Source of the DNA: Candidatus Zixiibacteriota bacterium
Lineage (GTDB): Bacteria; Zixibacteria; MSB-5A5; GN15; FEB-12
DNA: 6,387 nt
NCBI GenBank assembly: GCA_023700785.1
Contig: JAMPYH010000163.1
Coordinates: forward strand, 1-6,387
Direction: 5' to 3'
Within the stretch, counting starts at the first letter, position 1. The number at the start of each line of letters is the position of its first letter. The position numbers and the translations under genes were made by a program. Positions 1 to 6,278 of this stretch are shown here, piece by piece. The notes under the pieces are model-generated. The model ran no database searches. It was not told the DNA's origin and saw only the letters and a list, made by a program, of their open reading frames with translations.

Positions 1-1
1 G

Positions 2-742
2 ACTCTGGGTGGCGTAATGACACCGTTGATCGAGCGTAACACGACCATCCCGACCAAAAAATCACAGATCTTTTCGACCGCCGCGGACAATCAGCCGGCG
101 GTCTCGATCGTGGTTCTTCAGGGCGAACGAAAAATGGCGTCTGATAATCGACTGCTCGGCAAGTTTGACCTGGTTGGCCTGCCAGCCGCGCCGCGAGGCG
201 TCCCGCAGATCGAAGTCACATTCAATATCGACGCCAACGGCATCGTACATGTGAGCGCCAAGGACATGGCGACCGGAAAGGAGCAGTCGATCCGGATCGA
301 AGCATCGTCCGGCCTTTCCGAGGCGGAGATCAAGCGGATGGTTGACGATGCGCAGACGTACGGGGAAGAAGATAAGCGCAAGAGCGATCTTATTCAGGCG
401 CGCAATGAGGCGGATGCGCTGGTGTACAGCACCGAGAAGACGCTGCGCGACCATGGCGACAAAGTGAGCGGCGAAGAAAAAAAGAATATTGAAGACGCGA
501 TCACCGCTCTCCGGTCGGCCATGGGCGGAGAAGATCTCGCGGCGATCTCGTCGGCGAAGGAAAAACTGATGCAGGCGTCGCACAAGCTCGCCGAGGAGAT
601 GTATCGTCAAGCTCAGCAGCAGCAGGCGCCCCCTTCGGGCGCTGACAGTGGGCAGGCCGACCCTGGCGCGCAGACCGGCGGCAAGAAAGAAGGCGCGGTG
701 GACGCCGATTTTGAGGTCGTTGACGAGGATAAAAACAAATAG
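2..742 (+). CDS. dnaK: Chaperone DnaK (Hsp70), C-terminal part, cut by window start
   Basis: Partial gene: the reading frame is open from base 2 and gives 246 residues to a TAG stop. The fragment begins at the equivalent of E. coli DnaK Thr403, so the ATPase domain and interdomain linker lie upstream. Residues 1-101 are the beta substrate-binding domain (TLGGVMTPLIERNTTIPTKK, then FSTAADNQPAV, VLQGER, APRGVPQIEVTFNID). The E. coli arch residues Met404 and Ala429 correspond to Leu2 and Ala27, and the pocket residue Val436 to Val34. Residues 102-202 are the helical lid (SSGLSEAEIKRMV onward). Residues 203-230 are a flexible Gln/Gly/Ala-rich tail, ending in the acidic VDADFEVVDEDKNK typical of bacterial DnaK. 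Cytosolic ATP-driven chaperone working with DnaJ (next gene, 2 bases away) and GrpE. The ATG at 17 is an internal methionine, not a start. Confidence 0.98.
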   Translation, partial: TLGGVMTPLIERNTTIPTKKSQIFSTAADNQPAVSIVVLQGERKMASDNRLLGKFDLVGLPAAPRGVPQIEVTFNIDANGIVHVSAKDMATGKEQSIRIEASSGLSEAEIKRMVDDAQTYGEEDKRKSDLIQARNEADALVYSTEKTLRDHGDKVSGEEKKNIEDAITALRSAMGGEDLAAISSAKEKLMQASHKLAEEMYRQAQQQQAPPSGADSGQADPGAQTGGKKEGAVDADFEVVDEDKNK

Positions 743-744
743 CG

Positions 745-1902
745 ATGACGGCCAAGCGCGACTACTACGAGATCCTCGAGGTCGATCGATCGGCGGATGA
801 AGCGACGATCAAGTCGGCCTATCGGAAGAAAGCGATGCAGTTTCACCCTGATAGAAATCAGGGAGATGCCGGCGCGGAAGAGAAGTTCAAGGAAGCGACT
901 GAAGCGTACGAAGTGCTCAAGGATGCTGAGAAACGACGGATGTACGACCAATATGGTCATGCCGGCGTTCAGGGATCCGGCTACCAGTATGGCGGCGGCT
1001 TTCAGGGATTCGATCTCTCCGACGCACTGCGTGCTTTTATGCGGGATTTTGGCGGGTCGATGTTTGATGACTTTTTTGATCCGACCGGTCGCGGTGGTCG
1101 GGGGCGACGATCAAATCAGGGAGAGGATCTTCGAGTCAAGTTTGCGCTAACCCTTGAGGAAGTCGCGACCGGTGTAGAGCGGACGATCAAGGTCAATCGG
1201 ATGCTGCGGTGTGATGTCTGCGCCGGTTCAGGCGTAGCGGCTGGATCTTCGAAAAAACAGTGCCCTCAATGCAAGGGTATCGGGCAAGTGCGCACGGTGC
1301 AGCGGACCTTTCTGGGTACCATCCAACAGGTCTCCACCTGCAATGTCTGTCGCGGAACCGGCGAGATAATCTCGGATCCGTGCAAATCCTGCTCAGGAGA
1401 TGGTCGCGTGAGGGGAACCTCCAATGTGAAGGTAAAGGTTCCTCCGGGGGTTACGACCGGCAATTATATGTCGATCGATAACATGGGGAACGCTGGTCCG
1501 CACGGGGGTGAGGCCGGTGATCTTATCGTGGTCTTCGAAGAGAAAGAGCACGAGCATTTCACCCGCCACGGGGATAATGTGATCTACGAGTTGCCGATCT
1601 CGTTCACCACCGCGGCGTTGGGCGGCGAAGTGTCGGTCCCAACGATCAGCGGTTTTGAGACGCTCGCTATCCCGGCGGGAACCCAGTCGGGGAAAGTGCT
1701 CAAATTGAAAGGGAAGGGGATCCCGAGACTGCATCACAGCGGCAAAGGAGATCAACTCGTTCAGGTGACCGTTTGGGTGCCGACCAAATTGTCGTCTGAT
1801 GACAAGAAAGTCCTTCAACGGCTGGCCGATTCGGAGTCGTTCAGCCCGCCCAGGGCTGACAAGTCGTTTTTTGAGAAACTTCGCTCGACACTGGGAGTAT
1901 AG
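745..1902 (+). CDS. dnaJ: Chaperone protein DnaJ (Hsp40, type I)
   Basis: Complete at 385 residues, normal for type I DnaJ. It delivers unfolded clients to DnaK and stimulates its ATPase. The J-domain spans about residues 6-68 with the HPD motif at 34-36. A Gly/Phe region (about 71-125) contains FDLSDALRAFMRDFGG followed by MFDDFF. Four zinc-binding CxxCxGxG repeats start at C156, C173, C199 and C213 (CDVCAGSG, CPQCKGIG, CNVCRGTG, CKSCSGDG), all intact, giving two zinc sites. The C-terminal beta domains follow, with VPPGV at 232-236 and a dimerisation end. The start ATG lies 2 bases after the dnaK stop. The only Shine-Dalgarno-like bases (GAGG, 725-728) are 16 bases away, so translation is probably coupled to dnaK. 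The long spacer between J-domain and zinc repeats and the complete repeats separate it from CbpA-type proteins. Confidence 0.98.
   Translation: MTAKRDYYEILEVDRSADEATIKSAYRKKAMQFHPDRNQGDAGAEEKFKEATEAYEVLKDAEKRRMYDQYGHAGVQGSGYQYGGGFQGFDLSDALRAFMRDFGGSMFDDFFDPTGRGGRGRRSNQGEDLRVKFALTLEEVATGVERTIKVNRMLRCDVCAGSGVAAGSSKKQCPQCKGIGQVRTVQRTFLGTIQQVSTCNVCRGTGEIISDPCKSCSGDGRVRGTSNVKVKVPPGVTTGNYMSIDNMGNAGPHGGEAGDLIVVFEEKEHEHFTRHGDNVIYELPISFTTAALGGEVSVPTISGFETLAIPAGTQSGKVLKLKGKGIPRLHHSGKGDQLVQVTVWVPTKLSSDDKKVLQRLADSESFSPPRADKSFFEKLRSTLGV
1893..1897 (+). promoter_or_regulatory. Shine-Dalgarno for prmA, inside dnaJ
   Basis: GGGAG lies 7 bases before the GTG at 1905, within the last codons of dnaJ. It supports the GTG start of prmA. 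It is one of only two well-spaced Shine-Dalgarno sequences in the window; the other is before efp. Confidence 0.55.
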
Positions 1903-1904
1903 GC

Positions 1905-2789
1905 GTGGCTGGGACTATTCCTGAGAATTACATCGAGGCAAAACTGTCCGTCTCGCGAGAGATGGCCGACGCGGTCTGCAACTATATCATTGATAACATA
2001 ACTTCCGGTCTGGTGCTCGAAGAAGAAGACGAATCGACGGTGACGGCGATCACGTTCTATGTGACGCCCGACAAGGAGTCTGTGTTTCGCACGGGACTGC
2101 CGCTGTATCTCTCGGATGTGTTTGGGTCGCTCAACCAGGCGCCGCCTGTGGTTCAGGAAAAAACGATCAAAAATGTTGAGTGGGTCGAAGAATACAAGCG
2201 CTCGATCCAGCCGGTAAGGATCGCGGAAGACATTGTGGTGCGCCCGCACTGGCATGATCGCCAACCGGAGACCAGGTTCGATATCATGATCGAGCCCAAA
2301 ATGGCGTTTGGCACCGGCACACATGAGACGACTCGAAGTTGTCTTGCGGTCATTCGCAGGCAGTTCCGTTCGGGAATGACCTTCCTGGATGTCGGCACCG
2401 GCTCGGGGATCCTGTCAATCCTTGCCGCGCAGATGGGAGCATCGCGGATAAAAGCGATCGATTACGATGTGGCAGCCGTGAATAACGCGCGCGAGAACTT
2501 CGCGATAAACCAGATCAGCGCTCCGCATGAGATCCTGTTTGGCTCGATCGAGAGGGCGGAACATGACCGGCCGTATGACTTTGTCTGCGCGAATATTATC
2601 AAGAGCACGATCCTGCCAATGCTCAAGCGACTCGTATCGCTCACAGCGCCTGGCGGCAGGCTGGTGCTGTCGGGCTTATTGACCCAGGATGAAGCGGAAA
2701 CGACGCAGGCGCTCATCGATCTGGGACAGCTTCGATTTGAGATAGTGATCGATAACAAGTGGCTGACCTACGTGGTTGACAGACAGTAG
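1905..2789 (+). CDS. prmA: Ribosomal protein L11 methyltransferase PrmA
   Basis: 294 residues, the usual family length. It transfers methyl groups from S-adenosylmethionine to ribosomal protein L11 in the cytosol. An N-terminal L11-recognition domain (about 1-90) is followed by the linker with W93 and EEYK. The methyltransferase core starts with the PrmA signature IEPKMAFGTGTHETT (129-143; many homologues have PGMAFGTGTH). Motif I is LDVGTGSGIL (161-170; Thr165 where Cys is common), the acidic SAM-ribose site is AIDYD (184-188), and the catalytic-loop motif is DFVCANI (225-231). LSGLL near the end matches the family LSGIL. The GTG start follows the dnaJ stop by 2 bases and has a GGGAG at good spacing. 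PrmA is not usually essential. Its place after dnaJ is a widely seen arrangement and does not by itself imply a heat-shock role. Confidence 0.96.
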   Translation: MAGTIPENYIEAKLSVSREMADAVCNYIIDNITSGLVLEEEDESTVTAITFYVTPDKESVFRTGLPLYLSDVFGSLNQAPPVVQEKTIKNVEWVEEYKRSIQPVRIAEDIVVRPHWHDRQPETRFDIMIEPKMAFGTGTHETTRSCLAVIRRQFRSGMTFLDVGTGSGILSILAAQMGASRIKAIDYDVAAVNNARENFAINQISAPHEILFGSIERAEHDRPYDFVCANIIKSTILPMLKRLVSLTAPGGRLVLSGLLTQDEAETTQALIDLGQLRFEIVIDNKWLTYVVDRQ

Positions 2790-2791
2790 CT

Positions 2792-3538
2792 GTGGAACCG
2801 CCGGTCTTTTTCGCTCCTCCTGAACAGCTTTCCAAAGATGTCATTCCTCTGTCGTCGTTAGAGACTCACCATGCGGCGGATGTCCTTCGCTTGCGCTCCG
2901 GCGAATTGGCTATCGTTGTTGACGGTTTGGGGAACGGCTGCCGGGGAGAGTTTCGCCTGGCCGACAAAAAACACGCTGAGGTCGTCGTTGATACGCGACT
3001 GAGGAACTTCGGGGAGCCTTCGGTTCGGTTGACCCTCGCGGCGGGGATGTCAGTCGGCTACAAGTTTGATGAGGTGGTGGATAAGGGGACGCAGCTCGGA
3101 GTGAGTCGGTTTGTGCCGTTGCTGACCGAGAGATCAAAGATCAAATTGGATGACCCCAGACGGTCGAAGAGCAAGTCCGAGAGATTGGAAAAGGTCGCGC
3201 TGGCGGCAATGAAACAGAGCCGCCGCTCGTATCGACCGATGGTTGCTCTGCCATTGAGCCTGCGCCAGTTTCTGGCGGAAACAGATGACGATGCTATCAA
3301 GCTGATCTTTCATCCCGATACTTCGAGCCGGCCGCTTGAGGCCATTTCGTTTCCTGAGTCGATCACTCGTATTACTCTGCTCGTTGGTCCTGAGTCCGGC
3401 TTTTCGGTGACTGAAACAGCCGCGGCCAAAGAGAAGGGATATCAGTCGGTCGGTCTGGGGAAGAGGATCCTTCGGACCGAGACTGCGGGTCCGGTCGCGG
3501 TGGCGCTGGTGATGGCCCGTCTTGGCGAGTTTAGATAG
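2792..3538 (+). CDS. rsmE: 16S rRNA (uracil1498-N3)-methyltransferase RsmE
   Basis: 248 residues, typical for the family. RsmE methylates N3 of U1498 of 16S rRNA in the 30S subunit, using S-adenosylmethionine. The first about 75 residues are a PUA-like RNA-binding domain (HHAADVLRLRSGE). The rest is a SPOUT trefoil-knot methyltransferase with the family signatures KFDEVVDKGTQLGVSRFVPLLTERS, the ALAAMKQSRR helix, LLVGPESGFS (GPESG at 199-203; most homologues read GPEGG) and LGKRILRTETAGP (222-234), which forms the knot and SAM site. The start is GTG, 2 bases after the prmA stop. No Shine-Dalgarno is visible (the preceding bases are GACAGACAGTAGCT), so translation probably depends on coupling to prmA. 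The prmA-rsmE pair is conserved in many phyla. No terminator follows in the 26-base gap. Confidence 0.95.
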   Translation: MEPPVFFAPPEQLSKDVIPLSSLETHHAADVLRLRSGELAIVVDGLGNGCRGEFRLADKKHAEVVVDTRLRNFGEPSVRLTLAAGMSVGYKFDEVVDKGTQLGVSRFVPLLTERSKIKLDDPRRSKSKSERLEKVALAAMKQSRRSYRPMVALPLSLRQFLAETDDDAIKLIFHPDTSSRPLEAISFPESITRITLLVGPESGFSVTETAAAKEKGYQSVGLGKRILRTETAGPVAVALVMARLGEFR

Positions 3539-3545
3539 CCCTGAT

Positions 3546-3556
3546 TCTGCCGATAA
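3546..3556 (+). promoter_or_regulatory. TCTGCCGATAA motif before the prepilin peptidase gene
   Basis: Bases 3549-3556 read GCCGATAA, an exact match to the E. coli sigma-28 (FliA) -10 consensus. The 10-mer TCTGCCGATA recurs at 4371-4380 before the kinase gene. The expected -35 (TAAA, 15 bases upstream, at 3530-3533) reads TTTA, a poor match, so a real sigma-28 promoter is uncertain. If it is a promoter, transcription would begin at or within a few bases of the ATG at 3565, giving a leaderless or nearly leaderless mRNA. Alternatively it is a shared translational or regulatory element. Confidence 0.3.
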
Positions 3557-3564
3557 CATAGGGG

Positions 3565-4347
3565 ATGGACGGATACCTTTACCTTTTCGTTGGCCTGCTC
3601 GGCCTGGCGATCGGCTCGTTCGCCAATGTCCTGATTTATCGGCTACCGCGTGAAAAGAACGTGGTAGTCAGCCGCTCAGTCTGCCCTAAATGCGGAACCA
3701 TGCTCCGCTGGTATCACAATATCCCGTTGATCAGTTTTCTTGTTTTGCGCGGCAAATGCGGATTCTGCAAGGAGCCGATCTCGTGGCGCTATCCACTGGT
3801 TGAATCAGTCAACGCGCTGCTCTATCTCTACTTCCTCTGGCAATTCGGGCTGACGCTTGACTTTATGGTCTTCTGCTATCTCGGTACTGTCCTGCTGGTG
3901 GTCTTTTTTGTCGATCTCGATTTCCAGATCATCCCCGACCTGCTAACTTACTCCGGTATGGTACTTGGCCTGCTGGTGGCGTTGCTACCGGGCGGGATCA
4001 CGATCCTCTCCGCCGGTGTCGGCTTGCTGGTGGGCGGAGGAGCGCTCTATTTGATCGCCATGCTCGGGGACCTGCTGTTCAAGAAAGAATCGATGGGGGG
4101 CGGGGATATCAAATTGGCCGGTATGCTCGGGGCGTTCCTTGGATGGCAGAAGGTACTTCTGATCTTCCTGTCGTCGGCGGTGATCGGTCTGGTTGTTTCG
4201 GTCGCGGTGATGGCGTTCTCCGCGAAACTGAGGGAGGAGAGGGTCATCCCGTTCGGCCCCTTCCTGGCCCTGGCCGCGGTGATGACAATACTCTATGGCG
4301 ACCAGATAATTGCGTACTATCTGCACAATATTCTGGGACTGAATTAG
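3565..4347 (+). CDS. pilD: Type IV prepilin peptidase / N-methyltransferase (PilD family, A24)
   Basis: 260 residues. Integral inner-membrane aspartic protease that cleaves the leader of type IV pilins or type II secretion pseudopilins and N-methylates the new N-terminus. The N-terminal A24_N domain has the IGSFANVLIYRLP signature (16-28) and a zinc-type cysteine tetrad, C40/C43 and C65/C68, around LRWYHNIPLISFL. The peptidase domain has the two aspartate motifs: DLDFQIIPD (D117 is the likely catalytic residue by alignment to the D-x6-P pattern) and GGGDIK (178-183, catalytic D181). Several hydrophobic membrane segments run through the rest. An in-frame TAG at 3559-3561 forces the start to be at or after 3565. 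GGGG abuts the ATG, too close for a normal Shine-Dalgarno. No pilin gene is in the window, so pilus versus type II secretion use cannot be told; the symbol denotes the family. Confidence 0.95.
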   Translation: MDGYLYLFVGLLGLAIGSFANVLIYRLPREKNVVVSRSVCPKCGTMLRWYHNIPLISFLVLRGKCGFCKEPISWRYPLVESVNALLYLYFLWQFGLTLDFMVFCYLGTVLLVVFFVDLDFQIIPDLLTYSGMVLGLLVALLPGGITILSAGVGLLVGGGALYLIAMLGDLLFKKESMGGGDIKLAGMLGAFLGWQKVLLIFLSSAVIGLVVSVAVMAFSAKLREERVIPFGPFLALAAVMTILYGDQIIAYYLHNILGLN

Positions 4348-4373
4348 CCCCTCCTTTCTCTCAACTTCTCTCT
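4348..4373 (+). other. Pyrimidine tract between peptidase and kinase genes
   Basis: 24 of 26 bases are C or T and there is no G. The tract contains CTCCTT (4351-4356), which could pair with AGGGAG (4382-4387) just before the kinase ATG (six pairs, one G-U, 25-base loop). It could therefore mask ribosome binding, or be an unstructured patch. It is too short for a typical Rho loading site. No function is established. Confidence 0.3.
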
Positions 4374-4381
4374 GCCGATAC
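4371..4381 (+). promoter_or_regulatory. TCTGCCGATA motif before the histidine kinase gene
   Basis: Second copy of the 10-mer found at 3546-3555. Its GCCGATAC (4374-4381) matches the sigma-28 -10 consensus GCCGATAA at 7 of 8 bases. It ends 8 bases before the kinase ATG, against 9 bases for the upstream copy, and both spacers are G-rich just before the ATG. No TAAA-like -35 is present at the expected place (4355-4358 reads TTTC). Confidence 0.3.
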
Positions 4382-4388
4382 AGGGAGT

Positions 4389-6209
4389 ATGCATTCGGGA
4401 AGATCCAAATATCGTTTTGAATCAGAGGTCCATCTCGGTCTATTGAGCATCGTGCTGGTGCTGCTCCTGCTCAGCCTGGCGTCCAATTTCGTACTCTTTA
4501 AGGCACGCGTCAAACTGCAGGATGAGACGACAGAACAACTGCGCTCAGCCGTTGTCGTGGTGACCCGAGTGCTTCAAGAGTATGAATCAAGATCACTCCC
4601 CATCGAACTGAAACGTGATCTGATGCGACAGCATCGGTTGAGCGGGCTGCAGTTGGTGCCGTCGGAGCCCGCCGCAAATGATCCGCAGTCACGCGCTTTC
4701 TGGCTGGGCGAGATACTCGCTCAAATGCCGGCATCGCAGGCTCCAGACATTGTGGACAGGCTGCTTCGAGCGGAACCCAACAGGCTGACACGGGGGGATG
4801 AGAACCAGTTCTTTATGGTCGCGCCCGTGCCGTTTGGCCAGGAGCGAATACTGGCGATTGTCGCGACCAGGAACCCGGACCTCGCGTTTTTGCAGGCTGG
4901 GAATCAGATAATTCTCTGGGTCGGCGCCGGAGTGACACTGCTCGCGGCGATCGGTTATCTAACGCTCTCCCGGTTCATTTTCAGGCCGTTCCGGCGAATC
5001 AAAGCCGCGGCCGCATTGGCGGGTCATGATGTCGGCGAGATCAATCATGAGGCCGACTCGGTGGTGGAGGAATTCAAGCGGGTCATTCGGGAGCTGAAAG
5101 CCAAAGAAGCAGAACTGGTCCAGCTCAATGCGGCGATCCAGAGTCGCGCGGACTCGCTCGAACAGTACAATGAGTACCTGTTGTCATCGATCGAATCCGG
5201 AATAGTGTCGCTCGATCTGGACGGTCGCGTCAAGGCAATAAATGGGGCCGCGCTCGAGATACTTGGACTTGGTGGAGAGCTGTCGGGCACGCTTTACACC
5301 GAGCTCTTTTTGGACGATTCATACATCTCGCGCGCGGTCAAGCTCGCCCTGCAAGGGGTCGGGCAGACAGGTTACCGGGAGATCGCGTATCGATCCGGGG
5401 CTGATCGCGAGTTGGTGCTGGGGGTCGCGATTTCGACCGTCCGAGACGCGGCGGACCAGTCGCTGGGGGTCTCGATCCTAATGAACGATCTGACCGAGGT
5501 GACTGATCTTCGCGCGCAAATAGAGCAGAAAAATCGTCTGGCGGCGTTGGGTGAAATGGCGGCTGGTCTGGCACACCAGATCAGGAACTCTGTCGGCGCG
5601 ATAGGGGGCTTTGGCAATCTGATCAAACGCCGATTCACGCGCGAGAATCAGCCAACAGAGTTGGTCGAGTCGCTGCTCAAGGAGACGCGCGAGGCCGAGG
5701 ATCTCGTCTCCAAGTTCCTCGCGTTTGCGCGGCCGCTTTCGGTCCAGCCGCAGACGATCTCGTTGCGCGAGATGTTGTCGGAGATACTGCGGGGGTACGA
5801 GGTCCGCGACGATTGCCGGCATATCTCCATTGGGATGAGGGGAGAAGACATCGTGATCAACGGGGACCCGCTGCTGCTCAAGCAAGTTCTGGTCAATTTG
5901 ATCGATAACAGTATCATCGCCTACGATGGCCGGCAGGGGAGGATCGAGATCGGGCTGGCCACTTACAAAGGGACCGCCGAGATCCGCATCCAGGATCACG
6001 GATGCGGCATACCTGCCGACAGACTCGACAAAGTCTTTACTCCATTCTACTCGTCGCGCCCCAGCGGAACTGGATTGGGGCTGCCGCTGGCATCTCGCAT
6101 TGTTGACCTTCACGGCGGCGGTCTGACTATCGAGTCCGCTCCAGGACATGGGACAACGGTCACAATTCACCTTCCGATAACAGCTTCCATCCTCCACACC
6201 AGTCACTGA
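4389..6209 (+). CDS. Membrane sensor histidine kinase with PAS domain (NtrB/AtoS-like)
   Basis: 606 residues from the ATG at 4389. TM1 is at about 15-37, an extracytoplasmic sensor without cysteines at 38-173 (possibly Cache-like, from FFMVAPVPFGQERILAIVA near its end), and TM2 at about 174-194. A degenerate HAMP and coiled coil run to about 257, a PAS domain covers about 258-375 (SSIESGIVSLDLDGRVKAIN), then come the HisKA helices and HATPase_c domain. The H-box is LGEMAAGLAHQIRNS with phospho-acceptor H396; the N-box is NLIDNS (503-508), G1 is DHGCG (536-540), the F-box FTPFYSS, and G2 GTGLG (560-564). It should autophosphorylate and pass phosphate to a response regulator; none is encoded in the window. 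Related kinases often partner sigma-54 activators. The frame is open upstream to 4143, but that stretch is pilD read in another frame. AGGGAG lies only 1 base before the ATG. A pilus-related role is only suggested by the neighbour. Confidence 0.9.
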   Translation: MHSGRSKYRFESEVHLGLLSIVLVLLLLSLASNFVLFKARVKLQDETTEQLRSAVVVVTRVLQEYESRSLPIELKRDLMRQHRLSGLQLVPSEPAANDPQSRAFWLGEILAQMPASQAPDIVDRLLRAEPNRLTRGDENQFFMVAPVPFGQERILAIVATRNPDLAFLQAGNQIILWVGAGVTLLAAIGYLTLSRFIFRPFRRIKAAAALAGHDVGEINHEADSVVEEFKRVIRELKAKEAELVQLNAAIQSRADSLEQYNEYLLSSIESGIVSLDLDGRVKAINGAALEILGLGGELSGTLYTELFLDDSYISRAVKLALQGVGQTGYREIAYRSGADRELVLGVAISTVRDAADQSLGVSILMNDLTEVTDLRAQIEQKNRLAALGEMAAGLAHQIRNSVGAIGGFGNLIKRRFTRENQPTELVESLLKETREAEDLVSKFLAFARPLSVQPQTISLREMLSEILRGYEVRDDCRHISIGMRGEDIVINGDPLLLKQVLVNLIDNSIIAYDGRQGRIEIGLATYKGTAEIRIQDHGCGIPADRLDKVFTPFYSSRPSGTGLGLPLASRIVDLHGGGLTIESAPGHGTTVTIHLPITASILHTSH

Positions 6210-6213
6210 TTAA

Positions 6214-6232
6214 CGCCAGAAATCGCTTGGCG
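6214..6232 (+). repeat. Short inverted repeat CGCCA...TGGCG downstream of the kinase gene
   Basis: CGCCA (6214-6218) and TGGCG (6228-6232) can form a 5-bp stem with a 9-base loop, extendable by one G-U pair. No T-run follows, so it is not a Rho-independent terminator. The right arm overlaps the candidate efp -35 (TTGGCG), so it could be an operator, or chance. Confidence 0.25.
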
Positions 6233-6254
6233 AATCGCGATGATTGGTTATATT
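6227..6254 (+). promoter_or_regulatory. Candidate sigma-70-type promoter for efp
   Basis: TTGGCG (6227-6232, 4 of 6 to TTGACA) and TATATT (6249-6254, 5 of 6 to TATAAT) are separated by 16 bases. The predicted transcription start near 6261 gives a leader of about 18 bases that includes the Shine-Dalgarno sequence. It lies in the largest gap of the window, consistent with efp starting its own transcription unit. Confidence 0.4.
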
Positions 6255-6268
6255 GGCCGCACTTTTGC

Positions 6269-6274
6269 AGGAGG
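6269..6274 (+). promoter_or_regulatory. Shine-Dalgarno of efp
   Basis: A perfect AGGAGG ends 4 bases before the ATG at 6279. The nearer ATG at 6275 is in another frame and directly abuts AGGAGG. The 6279 frame encodes a recognisable EF-P N-terminus, which settles the start. Confidence 0.7.
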
Positions 6275-6278
6275 ATGC

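Noticed and set aside
62..610. Antisense open frame opposite dnaK
   Set aside because: The sense strand is unmistakable DnaK; the antisense product resembles nothing known and no ribosome-binding site was identified.
1815..2324. Antisense open frame across the dnaJ/prmA junction
   Set aside because: It overlaps two confirmed genes and shows no domain or supporting signals.
3539..3564. Terminator between rsmE and pilD
   Set aside because: No hairpin or T-run in the 26 bases, so read-through from the upstream operon remains possible.
4143..4388. Upstream extension of the kinase reading frame into pilD
   Set aside because: It overlaps the pilD coding region in another frame, its translation looks like a frame shadow, and the first TM segment fits a start at 4389.
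6174..6182. Third CCGATAACA near the end of the kinase gene
   Set aside because: It is inside coding sequence (Pro-Ile-Thr codons) and about 100 bases from efp. GATAAC is also frequent here as Asp-Asn codons (for example in dnaJ near 1475 and prmA near 2750).
5478..6206. Long antisense open frame (242 codons) opposite the kinase core
   Set aside because: It lies opposite well-conserved kinase motifs, its translation is rich in Arg/Asp/Gln without a recognisable domain, and GC-rich codon usage makes such shadows common.
6210..6250. Rho-independent terminator after the kinase
   Set aside because: The 5-bp stem is weak and no T-run follows it.
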